NCBI GenBank assembly: GCA_002794775.1
Contig: NBAY01000001.1
Span: 1,550,001-1,614,000, forward strand
Source of the DNA: Porodaedalea pini
Taxonomy: Eukaryota; Basidiomycota; Agaricomycetes; Hymenochaetales; Hymenochaetaceae
Reading direction: 5' to 3'
DNA: 64,000 nucleotides
Shown: one piece after another, positions 23,803-36,666 of the stretch
How positions within the stretch are numbered: position 1 is the stretch's first letter
How the letters are laid out: each line of letters begins with the position of its first letter
Position numbers and translations under genes: made by a program
Notes under the pieces: generated by a model
What the model was told of the DNA's origin: nothing
The model's database searches: none
The model's input: the letters and a program-made list of their open reading frames with translations, nothing else

Positions 23803-25761
23803 CTAGTCAATACCTCCGATTCCCACATCTGCACATTTACACGTTTGTGGATCATCTGGAGCCATTATAAATATGTCTAATTGGCGAATGGATCCGTCCT
23901 CTTCGTCTTCCTGTAGCAGTGTATCAACCGGAAGTTAGTTGCTCTCCTCCCTCTAATGAAAATGTGTAGCTTACCGTCAGTCCGATGACATGGCTTTCAT
24001 CCATCAGTACGCCGTCGTACTCAGACGTTTGCTCCGATATTACCTCCACGAAAGGCAGGGCTGAGAGTACGTCATTTGCAAAGCAGCCTTGGTGAGCAGT
24101 AACGGTCTCCTCCATAAACACTTTGACTTGGTTCTGACGATTCTCGTGCCTGGCCCTTGAAAGCTCCTTTCTGACGGTGGCGGCATTGTAATCCCTGAGA
24201 TGTATACGACGAGGCCTGTCGCCCGTGATGTAGATCTGCCTTTGTCCAGCCACACCTGCCATCCAAGCCGTGTCCGTCTCGTCAGTGCCACTCCAGCGTG
24301 TTGCTCTAGGCCCCCACGAGTCCCATGGCTTCGCAGCAACTTCAGTTGGCGATGTCGACCCTGTGCCAATCTGGCCCGATTCTACAACTCGTAGGAGTTC
24401 ACCGCGGTGCGCAATGAATGCGAAGAGCGATACGTGGCCAACATTTAATGTCCCACCGCCTCCTCCTTGAAGATACATTCTGAACTGAACGATTGTCTTG
24501 TCTGGTGTGCAGTGTACAGGCGCGACAGTATGCTTCAACGTGCCTGAAGGTGCTGAAGTCGACTGCCTATCTTTTTTCGAAGCAACCGGCCCAGGTGCCC
24601 GGCTCCGTATCGCATCTGTTCGGCAGTTCATACTGATGAGAGAGCTTCCGCTCTGCAAGGCGGGTAATGCGAGCTTGCCGATCCATCGACATTTGACTAA
24701 ATCGTCTTCCTCCTGATCCTTTTTCAAGCGCAAAAACTCGATCATGTTCTCGCGCATGTTCGTCAGAATGAAGGTATCGAGGGAGAGGAATGCCGCCCCA
24801 CGGTACGTAAAGCTTTCCGAAGAAATATGCTAAAACGACGAGAAGCCAGGAGACCGATTCAGTTTTTAGATTCATGAGTGCTCGTGCGCCGTTGATCATT
24901 GATCTGCGGCTCACCAAAATTAGGAATGCCGTCGTCCAGTCGTAGACGAACAGCTCGTCAGGCGTGTTAGGAGCCCTCAGCCAAGTCAAAAGGATTAAAA
25001 GGTTTGATCCCGCAATATCAATGGACGCAATGCAATGATTTTCCTCAGTGCGATGTTCGTGAAATTGGATTATAGGCTGCTGAGCGAGCGGATGATAATT
25101 CGAGGTCGAGAACTTCTTTAGATGTAACTGAAAGATATGGGTATCTTCGACGTTTCTGATAATCGAACGTGGGACTCGGTCAGTCAAAACAGTGAAATCT
25201 GCAGCAGGTACTTACGGAAGCGGGACTGATGTCAGAACAGCAAGCAGGTCGTTTTGCTCGAGGGAGATACCGATATTAAGTGCGTCGACACCGAGTGGAA
25301 CAACTTTCCACCAGCTGGGTTGCTCCAAATCGGCCGACCTCGACATCTCTAGATCATGCGCGCATGTCGGTAAGTGAATATAGCGCAAACTGTTTGCCCG
25401 TAGACTGTCTGGGACGGTGCTGAGCTCTCCAAAGATGTAGACGCCTGCCGTTAAATCGTGTATATGCGAATGGCGGTGTTCAACTGGGATCACTACTCTT
25501 CGTTCCGCCTCTAGGGCAATACTTTTCCACAGGGCTTCACGACGTGTGAGATAGGCTAGACGATCGCGAGTGCCGAGGGTGCTGAGCATGTCTTCGTCTG
25601 TCACCCCCGCGGCGAAAAGGACGACGAGATACTGAAGAAGGACCGAGTTCGTGTAAATATCATGCGCGAGACGGCAGACGCGACAGAAGGCGAGAATGTC
25701 GCGCACGTCGAGGCAAGCGACAATCGCTACGAGAAGCTCAGGAGGAAGAGAGAAGAGGTTC
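23803..25761 (-). CDS. F-box protein
   Basis: Likely substrate adaptor of an SCF ubiquitin ligase. Starts MNLFSLPPELLVAIVACLDV at 25761, a textbook F-box, continuing DILAFCRVCRLAHDIYTNS. The longer upstream frame begins with TTG, so this ATG was chosen. Exons join as TSVPLP to NVEDTHIFQLHLKK, FLIL to HISSESFTYRGAAFLSLDTF, and IGLT to EDEEDGSIRQLDIFIMAPDD. The last intron (23974-23911) is supported by GTAAGC and CTACAG and by a clearly coding final exon ending at TAG 23805-23803. Without it the frame stops early at 23924. The middle and C-terminal parts carry repeated beta-strand patterns (ENHCIASIDIAGSNLLILLT, LFAFIAHRGELLRVVESG), suggesting a propeller-like substrate domain. About 560 residues. 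The target is unknown. Confidence 0.82.
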
Positions 25762-28177
25762 ATGCTTACTGGTATTTGCTCCGAGACCGCTCGTGCACTG
25801 ATCCTTTTGAACCTTAGGGCTACCAATGGCGCAACTGTCTTACTGCCAGCACTCTGTCGACAATCATGGCTAAAGCAGTCATCGCATTAACAATCTTGTC
25901 GAGCGACGGTCTACAGTGACTGCCTACGGCACTTAACAACGTTCCAAATATCCAGTGAAGTCTGATTGCGAGCAAGATACTGATCATACTGATCACAGCG
26001 ATCGTCCTCGGGTGTTACTCCCACCGTACGACATGTGCCTGCTGTCTTTCAGCTTCCTTGATGAATGCCGAGAATTTCAACGGAAGACGGGGTGTTTCAC
26101 CAATGACAAAACAAGAGATGACCATCGGCACGAGGTAGCAAGGCTGATCCATCCTCGTGGATCCTCCCGCCGAACTCCCCGAAGACGAGGAGGGGAAAGA
26201 GCGAGGAAAGGAAGCCTAATCTGAGTTGGCCTAAAGTGTAATCTGCTCGCTCATGGCGGCTCATTACATAAATTTCTACGTTCCTTTTTCCGCGAAAGCT
26301 GGCTGGGAGGCAAGGAAGAGTATTAAAGCGGACTCCTTACTTGATTCTTCAACGGAAACACATGTTCGAAGAAAGCGCTGCTCAAACAATTAAAGAGCGC
26401 GTGCCTTTGTCGGTGTTTTCTTTGGTGTGTATTCCATAACAACGAGTGAACATGGCTGCTGCACGACCCTTAGTAGCTAGAGCTTTCATCCTGCAGATTG
26501 GCGGCATAGAAGGGACCTGCGTTGTGATCGGTATGTTTTGACAGGGGTTGCTTCGTTCCTCGCAGTCGAGCAAAGAAAACACGCCAAAGACCTGACCTGG
26601 CAAGGAGCAAGACATGCTCCACATTTTGGTTGTACTGCGATAATTTTGTTCCCTTAATCAGACAATAGAAGAAATGAACAGGTTGCAGCTTATTCCAGTC
26701 TAGCGAAGATAGCTCGTGGCTTTCATTTTCGCTCCCAGTTTTGCGTCCGATGCGACCTATTGGTTCGCGTGTCTGGTAATTCTTGTCTACTAAACTCTAT
26801 AGCGACTACACCTAATCTACCCCTGGGGTTTCAGGCATGCAGTGCCTTAGTGGTGAAAGAAGATGATGTGGCATTTATCTATCCTGGCTCTCGACTTTCA
26901 ACGTCAAATCGTAAGAGAAAGGTTACCGGAACTTCTAGATGATCCTTCTTTGTCCTCACATGCGAGACTGCGAACGTTGAACAAGGTTTCTGATAACTCT
27001 CAAACTCTAGGGCAAGAGCTGTCTCCTAGCCTCATAAGTCAATGCTAAAATAGCCAAAGTTAAAGGCTACTGTGGCCGGAAATGGACTATGAACAGCTGA
27101 ACTCGGGGCTTATGCTCAGTATCTCTAGCGGTGGCTTTCAAGTCCCTTCCCGCCTCGGGTACCTCTTCTTTTTGTGAGCGGTCACGACCTTTCGTAGGCA
27201 CTGCAGGCGCAACCTTGGTCCAGGCTTCCTTCTTCCCCGCCTTCCATTGACCGAGTCCCCGTAAGCGTGATACGTCAACATGTGCAGTTCCTTATAGCAG
27301 GGAAAAAGGATCTTCCTCATTCACTCTCGCGGGATGCATATCTGTTCCAACGCTTTATTAAAGACCCTCATGCCTCATGCCGTTAAGCTTATTATTTATA
27401 GGAGTAAAGCGAACCCAAGATTTTCCGCTTACGTCTGACCGTACGTGCTCTCGCGATTGTCGCTCTGCCCCCTGAATAGCTCTCAAATATTATGCTGTTG
27501 GCGTCAACGTCAATTTGACTGGAAACACTGACGGTTGTGTCCATTACGAAGTATCAAGTCCATGTTCATGTTCGGTAATTATTTCGATTACTTGTAATGT
27601 ATGATTGCAATGTGTCGAACCACCCAGCTTCACCCAATGGTTCGCTTCGCAAAGCACTCTTCACATCTTTCCGCCTTGGTATTGGACGGCTTTCTCTTCC
27701 TAGGTTCCGTTTCATTTCGTCGGCGAGTCAGAGCTCAGAATTGGCATCGATCGCAAAGCTTTGATAAAACTTTCCGGACCTCTAAACTGCACGAAGTCGC
27801 GCGGCTTCCAGCATCCTACGCCTTCAGAGTGTTCTCCGGTGCATTCTCTACAATCTCCTTTTCAAGCGATTGTCGCCGGGGGCGCATGACGGCTCTTACC
27901 CGACGATATCCGCACCGGCGTTCGAGGAAATGAACGGGGCCAAACACTCAGACGATCAAATTAAATGCACATTATGGGTTCCATTGAATTCTGTCTCGGG
28001 CGCGTGAGCCAATAGAGACGCCACTCTTCCACTGCACTCCAAAGCGTGCAGAAGACCATAAGGAAACAAACGATATTGAAAGCAAAATACATCAGACACC
28101 CGAGTCGTGAAACGGAACGACCAGCGCTACATGAAACATGAATGACTTCGAGGGCACAGTCAAATTGCAAAATACTT
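25762..28177. other. Gene-poor spacer, 2.4 kb
   Basis: Only short, unsupported frames (for example 27601-27933 plus and 26624-26382 minus) without domain patterns or consistent splice joins. No repeat family was recognised by eye. It may contain the divergent promoter of the F-box gene at its left end. Confidence 0.4.
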
Positions 28178-30409
28178 TCAAATGCTGTCCGATGACTGTC
28201 CAGCGGTGTCACAGTGATTGAATTCAGCTACAGTTACAGGCTGTCGTCCGCATCGCGGTGTTTCGTGGCCTCTTGATGGAGCTGCGCCCGACGACTGCCT
28301 GCTAAGCGCATTGCTTATCGTTAGACGCCGACCCGTGCCAGAGCCCATCCCCATCCCACGCTTCCTACGTGCTCGGAGCATCATCGTACGCTTTGCGCGC
28401 AGCTCTTCGTTCGTCAGGTCTCTCGACGTTTCGGACGCCTCCGAGCTGAAAGACGTAACCGAGTCGGCAGAGGCCTGCCGCAGGAAATCCGGCCGGGGCC
28501 TTGCGAGCAAGGATGACTGGGCGAGCATGCTGCCTCGCTTCGAGCCTTTGGGGGCACGCTGGCTGGATTGCCTAGCTGCGTCGAGATATGGCAAATGAAA
28601 GCTGTTAGCGCGCGATATTGTCCTCGACTTCACACTCCCTGAACGCAGCTTGCTCCGCGTCTTCGTCGCGCGTTTCCTCGACAAGATCAAGGGAGTGGTT
28701 GAGCCAGTGAACGCAGCACGGCTGCCATCGTCTTGCTCGCCCAGATGCATTCCCAGTGCAACGGAGCTAGGGCTGACCACGCCTGGCACGGGCTGAAAGG
28801 AAGGCAGGCTGCTATCGATTGTCTTGGAGCTCATCCACATATCGCAGACACTGCTAGAACGAGGTTCCGGGGTCGCCATATCAGCGCATCCAGATATACT
28901 TGAGGAGAGTGCATTGCGCCATCGATTTGAGCGCGAGCGACTCGCAGGAAGTGTCGTGAACTTGACCTCCTCGGGCTTCGGGACACCGCCTGAGAGGCCG
29001 GACAACGCGTTACAAATACTGGATCGAATCGTTGCTCCCCATCCATCAGAGCCACGTAATTCGCCTTCCCTCTGAGTTAGTGCATAGCCAAAGGACGGCA
29101 TCGGAAGAGAGGGCCTCTCTTCCTCGCTCTCAGTCTGCGCTACCACACTCTTCTTGGATGGTGAGTGAGCGATATTCACTTGGCTCGGCGCACGCGAGGA
29201 TTTAATGTTCAGCGGTGCCCACGGCACGCTTAGGCCTTGACCCTCCAGACCAGAAAACCGTGGCGTCACGACCGGATGCGGCTCGAGTGGAGTATCGACC
29301 TCGGAGATGAAGGACGCGCCAAAGTTCGGGGAGAGGACAGCCTCATCGCAGGAGCTAGGAAAGTCTCCCGACACGTAATTCTTGATTCGCAGCGGACCTA
29401 GTAGCTGATTCGGAGACTGTACTGTGTCATTGGTGCGTGAATGGGGGGCTGCTGGACGTGTCGTGCTCGTCGGATAACGTCCGGGAGAATTAGCGAAGCC
29501 TTGGAAGGCGGGAAGTACGAAAGGGTTGGCCTGCGAAGAGCTGCGTGCGGACTCCGGCAACGGCGTCGACGAGACCTTCAAAGAGTCGAACCCATTCGTA
29601 GGCTTATCTAGATACAGGCCAAGACCAAAGCCTAGATCTTGGCTCTCAACGTCTTCGTCTTCCCTTCTGCCGCCGCACCACGTGGGCCTCTTTCGTTGGG
29701 ATCGTAGTAGCCAGGCCGCGAAGGAGACAAGACAAGCCAGCGCGACAATAGCGACAAACACTACACTGGCATAGAATATCGTCGAATGGCCAGCACTGTC
29801 AACAACAGACGCTGAAGAAGCGGTACTTGAGGATTGGCTCCCACTCGACGTGGCGGTCGTCGTGGCCGGCATTGATGATAGCAAGGAGCTTGAGGAAGGG
29901 AACGCTGTCAGCTGCTCAAATGACGAGCTACTGTATGACAACGAATTACTACTGGACTGCGTCGGTGAACTGCTCAGACTTGATTGAACTGAAGAGCCGC
30001 TCGAAGAAGGGGAAACAGACATTGTTACAGAGACAACAACCCCGAGAGGGGACGGGGCGAACAGGACCGTTGCAATTGCAGGAGTAGGACTCGTTCCAAA
30101 TGACGAAGGCTGTGATTCAAAAGAACCAGATTGCGTCTGAAGGCGTCCAGTGGCAGAATCCTGGTTCCTCGAAGCGGTATCAGACTGGTCGGACGTCGGA
30201 CTTGCCGTCTGGTGTTGCCCCTCCGTGCTGTCTTCAGAATCGCCTCCTTCACTCCCGGAATTGAGCAGCAAGCCTCCTCCGGGTTGGAATACTATCCCAT
30301 CTTGTCGCCTGAAATGCGCACGGCGCCTTCGAGCTCGCATTGGAAAACAGATTAAAGCGCTCCAGGCGCTGGCAGCAAAGAGATAGCAAGGGAGGAAAGT
30401 GGAAACCAA
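28178..30409 (-). CDS. Large Ser-rich single-pass membrane protein
   Basis: Single exon, 743 residues. An N-terminal signal peptide (MVSTFLPCYLFAASAWSALI) is followed by a basic stretch and about 130 residues very rich in Ser, Thr and Gln, likely O-mannosylated outside the cell. One membrane helix lies at about 208-232 (IFYASVVFVAIVALACLVSF), followed by the stop-transfer patch RSQRKRPTW. The 500-residue cytoplasmic tail is Ser/Pro/Arg-rich with predicted phosphorylation-prone clusters and no recognised domain. The architecture matches fungal cell-wall stress sensors or Skg6-like proteins, and is the same as that of the 362-residue protein at 21712. No enzyme motif is visible. Confidence 0.8.
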   Translation of the reverse strand: MVSTFLPCYLFAASAWSALICFPMRARRRRAHFRRQDGIVFQPGGGLLLNSGSEGGDSEDSTEGQHQTASPTSDQSDTASRNQDSATGRLQTQSGSFESQPSSFGTSPTPAIATVLFAPSPLGVVVSVTMSVSPSSSGSSVQSSLSSSPTQSSSNSLSYSSSSFEQLTAFPSSSSLLSSMPATTTATSSGSQSSSTASSASVVDSAGHSTIFYASVVFVAIVALACLVSFAAWLLRSQRKRPTWCGGRREDEDVESQDLGFGLGLYLDKPTNGFDSLKVSSTPLPESARSSSQANPFVLPAFQGFANSPGRYPTSTTRPAAPHSRTNDTVQSPNQLLGPLRIKNYVSGDFPSSCDEAVLSPNFGASFISEVDTPLEPHPVVTPRFSGLEGQGLSVPWAPLNIKSSRAPSQVNIAHSPSKKSVVAQTESEEERPSLPMPSFGYALTQREGELRGSDGWGATIRSSICNALSGLSGGVPKPEEVKFTTLPASRSRSNRWRNALSSSISGCADMATPEPRSSSVCDMWMSSKTIDSSLPSFQPVPGVVSPSSVALGMHLGEQDDGSRAAFTGSTTPLILSRKRATKTRSKLRSGSVKSRTISRANSFHLPYLDAARQSSQRAPKGSKRGSMLAQSSLLARPRPDFLRQASADSVTSFSSEASETSRDLTNEELRAKRTMMLRARRKRGMGMGSGTGRRLTISNALSRQSSGAAPSRGHETPRCGRQPVTVAEFNHCDTAGQSSDSI

Positions 30410-30807
30410 GCGTTATTGGCCAGCCAGAAGTTGGACGACAGAAAGCAAGACGACGGTGGGCAGGATACTATATAGATTTCAGCACAGGGTTTGGGAGGGC
30501 TGGCATGTTTTAGACCGGAGTAGCCTGGCTCATAATTTGAGCCGTCTGAATCTATGTGCTTGTTTAAAATACTGAGAGTAGTTCTAGAGTCAGAATGAGC
30601 AAGTAACTCGGCGCTAGGGCAGGCATTTAATAATGATAAAGACGATGCAGTCTGCGGAAAATGAGTAAAAAAACCAATTTCAGCTTCAAGTTCTACTGGA
30701 CAAGGTCTCACGTAAGTATTTTATGTTACGTAACGTGCCACGCGGGCCAAACCGGGAGATAATAATTTCGACCGTTCATCGCGTACGTCGACGCACCGTT
30801 AACACTC
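30410..30807. other. Divergent promoter region
   Basis: About 400 bp between the divergent starts of the Ser-rich membrane protein gene (minus) and QCR2 (plus). No gene inside. Confidence 0.5.
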
Positions 30808-32328
30808 ATGCTAGCTGCTAGAGCGACCGTGCGTCGGGCTGCAAGGCTCTCGAGGACCTTTGGGACTGCTGTCGATGTCGCTGGCATCAAGGTCGCCGCC
30901 GTCGACAATGGTCAACCGACGTCCGCCGTTACTTTCCTCGTCAAAGCTGGTAGCCGCTACGAAACCAAACCCGGTCTTGCGAATGTCCTCAAAAGTTTTG
31001 CCTTCAAGGTACGTACCCTTGATATTTTGGGAAGGCCGGTCTTTTTTTTTGAAAGTGTTTTTGCAGGGCACATCGACCAGGTCAGCGTTAGGCACGGTTC
31101 GGGAGACTGAGCTGTACGGTGGTGTACTGTCCTCGAGCTTGACACGCGAACATCTTGCATTGACTGCTGAGTTTCTTCGTGGAGATGAGTGAGTCGGATG
31201 GCCGTGCTGTACCTTCTCTGTAACTGCTTGTCTGACCACATGTCAGAGCATACTTTGTTGACGTCCTCTCCTCTATCATTTCCTCCTCGAAATTCTCGCC
31301 ATGGGAACTTAACGAGTCGGTACTCCCCGTCGTTGAAGAGGAGACCCGTGCTGCGTCGTCGAACTCCGCCACCGTAGCACTTGAGCTGGCTCATGCTATG
31401 GCCTTCCATTCCGGCCTCGGCTCGTCCGTTTTTGCTCCTTCTCATCCCTCTGTCTCCATTGAGGATGTCAAGTCCTTTGCTGGTCAGGCTTTCGCGAAGG
31501 ATAACTTTGCTATCCTGGGTACGGGTATTAGCCAGGAGGCTCTTTCAAAACTCGTGGAGAAAAACCTTAGTATCCCGCCCAGCAGTTCCGCGGTTTCGTC
31601 TGCCGCTTCCCAATATTTTGGCGGCGAGACGCGTCACGTTCTCCATGATGGCTCACAGACCGTCTTTGTCGGGTTTGGTACGACTGGTACTCCGTCCGCA
31701 GAACTCTCCGTCCTTGCGGCTTACCTTTCGACCACACCATCTGTGAAGTGGTCTGCGAGCCTGTCACCGATTGCTTCCGCCATTCCCACCGGCACCACTG
31801 TGCATCCCGTCCTGCTCCCGTACTCTGACGCGACCCTGTTCGGTCTTCTTATACAGGGAGAGACCGCGTCCGCTGTTAAGGAGGCCGCGGCAGCCTCCGT
31901 TAAGATCCTGAAGGACACAACCTCCAGCGGATCCGTTAAGCCCGAGGAGCTCAAAGCGGCTATCGCCAAAGCCAAATTTGCAGTTGCCAGCGCCGTAGAG
32001 AACCGCGAGGGTTTCGTCTCCACCTTCGGACCGAAGGTGTGTCTTTTGAAAGCTCCTGTCATGTATCATGCAGGCTAAACAATTGATGTCATAGGTACTC
32101 TCGGGATCCGAGGCCTCACTGAACAGCTTGTACTCCTCTCTGGATGGCGTATCTGCGGCCAGCTTCTTCAAGGTAAGAATAATCAGAGACTCTATATCCA
32201 AATAATGTAATTATGACATGCTTTCCCTCCTATTCTAGGCCACCTCGTCTCTCGTGAAAAGGACACCCACTTTCGTCGCCGTTGGTGATGTAAACGCTCT
32301 TCCCTACAAGGTTGACGTCGGGCTATAA
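30808..32328 (+). CDS. QCR2: Ubiquinol-cytochrome c reductase core subunit 2
   Basis: Core protein 2 of mitochondrial respiratory complex III (M16 peptidase-like fold, matrix side). The Arg/Ala-rich start MLAARATVRRAARLSRTFGT is a mitochondrial targeting sequence. Typical core-2 residues follow: TSAVTFLVKAGSRYETKPGL, LANVLKSFAFK, then after an intron GTSTRSALGTVRETELYGGV and LTREHLALTAEFLR. Later segments are FAILGTGISQEALSKLVEKN and a final YKVDVGL. There is no HxxEH zinc site, as expected for this non-catalytic subunit. At least four introns; exon 1 is 30808-31008. About 420 residues. It is convergent with the polymerase gene, 280 bp away. Confidence 0.93.
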
Positions 32329-32607
32329 GCTCTCAGTGCAGACGCTAGTAGAATTAGTAGATAAAGTGGATATTTGTTATCTCTCTACGAATACCAGCAT
32401 AATCCATTATTTTTCTGATGCTCGTCTAATATGAATTGATAATTCCGGATCTAGCATATACGCTTTCCTTTCAATAGGCAAGACAGTGCTCGCGGCCGAC
32501 AGTACAACACATTCAATCGGTCGTGCTGCGGAGAATCACAGTCACCTGGTTTCTTTTCCGTTACCCAATCTCGTACAATAGTACGAAAATCGATCATACA
32601 AAGCAGT

Positions 32608-35600
32608 CTAAGCCCTCACGCGCTCATGAGGCTCTTGCCACGGTACACCTTTACATGCCGTAGGATAGGTCAGCGAAGCGGGCATAGCTCAGTTAGGACA
32701 AATGTAGATCTCGAAGATTCATCTGAGCTGCTCACCCAGGATGCTGAAAATTTCTTCTTCTGTTTCCGACGCGATGAGGTCGCCTGCGATGAGTGCGGAG
32801 AAGTGGTGGTCGAGGAGTAAGGCGAGAACCAGGGGTACAAACAAGTATTTGAATTATTCGAGAAAGTTGCAAGGGGCGCGCAGGAACATGGAGACTCATG
32901 GTGAGTAAAGCAGGTGAAGAAAAGGCAATGAGGGAGAAGTGCATTGGAAATTTCCAAAAGCATCAAGACATGTCGTTAGGGCTCTATCGATGGAAATTAT
33001 GTTCGACAGTTCTCGCGTACCTGCCACCAATTTCTTTCCTCTCTCGTCTCGAAGCACTTTTGTAGATAGACCGTGCTGACTTAGAGAGTACCCCATCGTC
33101 TTAGCCTTATAACGGATTGCGCGGTTGAACTTGAGACAAAATATGAAATAAAATGAATAGTGAGCGTTAAATTAGTACAGCTATCTAAAACTTACAATAT
33201 CATCGCCCTGCATTTAACGCGAATCTTGCATTTAGCTAAATTTCTATACATGAAGCGAGGAGCATACCGTGTAGTAGATCAGAGCACCTCCCCTCTCATG
33301 ATAAGGTACGGCAAGGATGTCTAAAGATAGCTTAATTCTCGGCGTTCGTTCACCCAAGTACCGAATGCTCTAGTATTTACCAATGCGACGCCTGGGACTC
33401 TTCTCATCTCGGCGACATAAGCCTCTGTACGTCTGTTCCAGGTCGTTAAAGTTCTCTGGGACGGCAAGATCCTCAGTCAGAGTTCCTCGCAGATGCAGTT
33501 CCTTTAATAGGAGGCGGAGTACTCCTAGTTGAGCTTCGGTTGAACGTTCTAAGTTGGGAGGAAAGGGGTAAAAGCTTCTTCTGACCTGAATGTGTACGAC
33601 CGTCGTCTGTCGGACGTGTCATGAGAATATCTATATCGCCACATGTATCCTTGCCCCTGGACAGTCATAAGACGTGAATCAGCCCGTATACAATAAATAG
33701 TAACAAATCACTCACCTGCGGTAACTACCCATCACTTGGAAGGAGAGTTTGGGGTCAATAGCAAGAGCTGCAAAGAGTATTTTCGTTTATTCAACCAATC
33801 AGAGGTTAGCAACCTTTCGAAACTTGCCTATAGATTTGATGGTATCGAAGATTTCTGCCACCTCCCTGCGCGGAATACGTGTATTGATATCTGATGACAC
33901 CGTGAAACCAAGCTTCACCAGATAGGACCAAGTTCACAGACCATTGTAGTATTTAAGCCCGATCTGACGGGAGATAAAATATCAGCATGAAACAGTTATC
34001 TGAGCCGCTTTCCCGACATACTTCTTGCACGTCAGATACTTTTATCCCTCCTTTTCTGTTTCTGACGTCATCTAGTGTCCTGCAGCCCAGCATATACCAT
34101 TTTTGAGCCGTACTAAGCCCTACAGAGCTTCGGTAAACGAGCGTAGAGCTGATCTAGAAGCAACTTACCTACGCCGTAAATATCATAGAAGAGTTTGATA
34201 GCCTGAACGTCTTCGGTGTTGTCGTACTTGATTCTTCCAAGATCTCCCGTTTGAATGATTTCGACGATCTTTATACAAAATATGCCTGAGTTTCGACTAG
34301 CTCAGTTGAATTCAAACTTACTTTTTGTGCCGTCTTTTGTCCGATACCTTTGATGGAAACTGCATCCTCGTAATTTCGAATTCTCTTCGGATGCGCTTTG
34401 ATTGCACGGATTGCTGTAAAGGAACGGTAAATCTACTTGGGATAGCACGCATTCTCGAAGAAATGTACTTACATTTTCCATAGCTAAAGACTCTCCAGCG
34501 CTGCTCATTGGGATCCCCTGATACTTTGGTCTTGTTGATTTCCTCCAGCTGCGAGAGCTGATGACGATGATCAGCGAAAATTCACCTCACAGAGGACATA
34601 TTAACCTTGTCAACGATATCTTGATTCACGCAAGTTGCTGCCTTGACACGTTGTTGGTCACAGGTAAATGCCTAGCAGACTCCCAGATCAAAAACCTCTT
34701 GAACGGATTGAGCGGAGAAGGAATAAACTCACAAATTTTTGTCCTTCAGCAGTAGAAGTTGGGCCGTCGTCATCGGAACCGCAACCATTGAGATGAAGCA
34801 ACTATGCAGAAAAACGATAAACACATTTGCATGAATAAAGCAGTGCCAGTAGCATATACCTCATTCTCAGCTTCCATGTCCTTTCGAGCCTGAGCATAAA
34901 ATTCTGCTAGCGGGTCGTCATCGGTTGCTCTCTCAGTGAAACCCGGGGCATTCAGGAACTTTGATGTTGATGCATGGGGAGACTTGTTGGAAACCGCATG
35001 CTCTGGCGCTGTAAAGTCTCTGTAATTTATGTACAGTAAGTCGCGCCAGCTCGTCAATTTAAGAAGGAAGAAGGCACGCACTCGATACGACTGAATTCCT
35101 CGTCCGTGGGATCTACAGGCCGCAGCAATGATGAGGCCCTTCCTAGTCGACGGGCCTTTAGATGTTCAGGGGCTTTATCTGCTGAAGCGTCTATGCGACT
35201 GGGGAAGGCAGCAAACCAGAACTCGGGAGAGTCTGGTTTCCCTTCTGTGACCCAGCTCCAGGTTAATGTCGGAATGTACATCGGAATCTCGTCAAGCGAT
35301 TTCAATCCGAGGGCTTTCAATGTGACCATCGCATTCCCTTCAGTGACTATATGGGTGACGATATCCGGGTCGTATGACGAGACGACAGCGGCACCTTTCT
35401 TCCGAAGCTGAAGATGAGGATTAATATTAACAATAGCTTGGATAAGGTAACCGAGCAGAGCAACGTACGTGGTCCATCTTCTTTCGTGTTCTCTGAGATG
35501 CTGTACGATAATCGCCGCCAATATAGAATATAGCCTTGTCTCGCAAAGGCAGCTTCTCGCGAGACGTCTTTTCGAGGTAAGCCGCGAATTTGGACTGCAC

Positions 35601-36666
35601 TCGTACAGCATATTCCCGCGGTGTCATTTTCTTCTCCTCCTCCTCTTCCTTCTTACGAGCAGCAGCTTCCTCATTTTTCTGGGCCTTATTGGCCTTCTTT
35701 GCATTGCGCACGGATTCCAAAGTCGGCCTAGGCTGGAGAGCCTCTGAAGCTTTGGGAGACGGAGAGGGAATCACAGGAGAGTTGGAAGGTGACGTCACAT
35801 TGGTAACGACAGACATATTCGGCTCATCAGAGTCAGGGGCCTTCCGTTTCTTCAGAACTTTTTCTCGTAGAGTCATCCGCTCGTTCTTCGATACCTTCGT
35901 GAATTGTTTGCTCGAAGGACGAAGGTCGCTCTGTCCCGGGAAAATTTGCCCAGTAGCGTCACTCTCGCCACCTGCTGCAGGCGGCACGAGGCATGGTGAA
36001 GATGAAGGCGGAGTTTGTTTGCTGCTGGATGAGGCAGTTATTCTCAGGTTCTTAAGGTCAGCCGAGTCAGCCGTCTCCTGTTGAGCCGAAGGAACCCTAA
36101 TTAAGATTACAGTATCAAGACCTGCGAGTAATCAAGAGAACCTCAGAAGACGAACCAAGGACCTGGGGAAGACCGTGTAGGCTTTGAAGTGATCATTACT
36201 AAGTGGCTCGAATTGGAGCCATCCGACATGGTATCTTGAGGATTGTTGTGAATAGGAGTACTTCGATGAGATCTGGTATGTATATATATATATATGCGCG
36301 TCATGCATTAGACATGCCAGATTTAACATAAAAAATAGTCATCCTTCTAAACGCACCCACTCTTCTTTTCGGCAAATAGTTCATGAGAGTCATCCTCAGA
36401 AGGCAATGATGATTTGAGATAAGTAGTGAATTCTGAGGCTTCGCGCTCTCTTTGCGAAGAGCTCGCGAGACGCTCATCTGCTTTCCATAACTTTCTCCTA
36501 GGTATTCCGTGGGACACCATCAGCAAAGATTAACCACTTCAGCCGAACGAGAAGAATGAGACCTCTTTGCTCGTAAACGCATCCTTGCCTCATATTCGTC
36601 TATATCCCCTTCAGACATATCCGCGAGAGCTTGCTGGTGCTCCAGAAATTGCTGCAAGTCGTCCAT
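32608..36666 (-). CDS. POL4: Family X DNA polymerase with BRCT domain (Pol lambda/Pol4-like)
   Basis: Repair polymerase for gap filling in base-excision repair and end joining. Starts MDDLQQFLEHQQALADMSEG at 36666. A lysine-rich linker is followed by a BRCT-like region (REKLPLRDKAIFYIGGDYRT, LRKKGAAVVSSYDPDIVTHI, PTLTWSWV). Then come the 8-kDa domain (RWRVFSYGK, RAIKAHPKRI), a helix-hairpin-helix (SIKGIGQKTAQKIVEII) and the polymerase domain. The catalytic pair is in GKDTCGDIDILMTRP, and the third Asp is in LDILAVPYHERGGALIYYTG. MGYSLSQHGLSTKVLRDERG follows, and the end is SETEEEIFSILGVPWQEPHE with stop TAG at 32610-32608. The last intron was needed to reach this classic end. Many short introns, roughly 14 or more exons. 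Polymerase mu/TdT-like naming is the alternative. Confidence 0.9.
36281..36295. repeat. (TA)n microsatellite in a polymerase intron
   Basis: A run of alternating T and A lies between polymerase exons near the 5' end of the gene. Confidence 0.7.

Noticed and set aside
27601..27933. 110-codon plus-strand frame in the 25.8-28.2 kb spacer
   Set aside because: No recognisable family, Arg/Ser-rich random look, and no supporting exons.
32670..32705. tRNA-like string GCGGGCATAGCTCAGTTAGGA
   Set aside because: Only the 5' part resembles a tRNA; there is no anticodon arm or T-arm. It lies in the last intron of the DNA polymerase gene.
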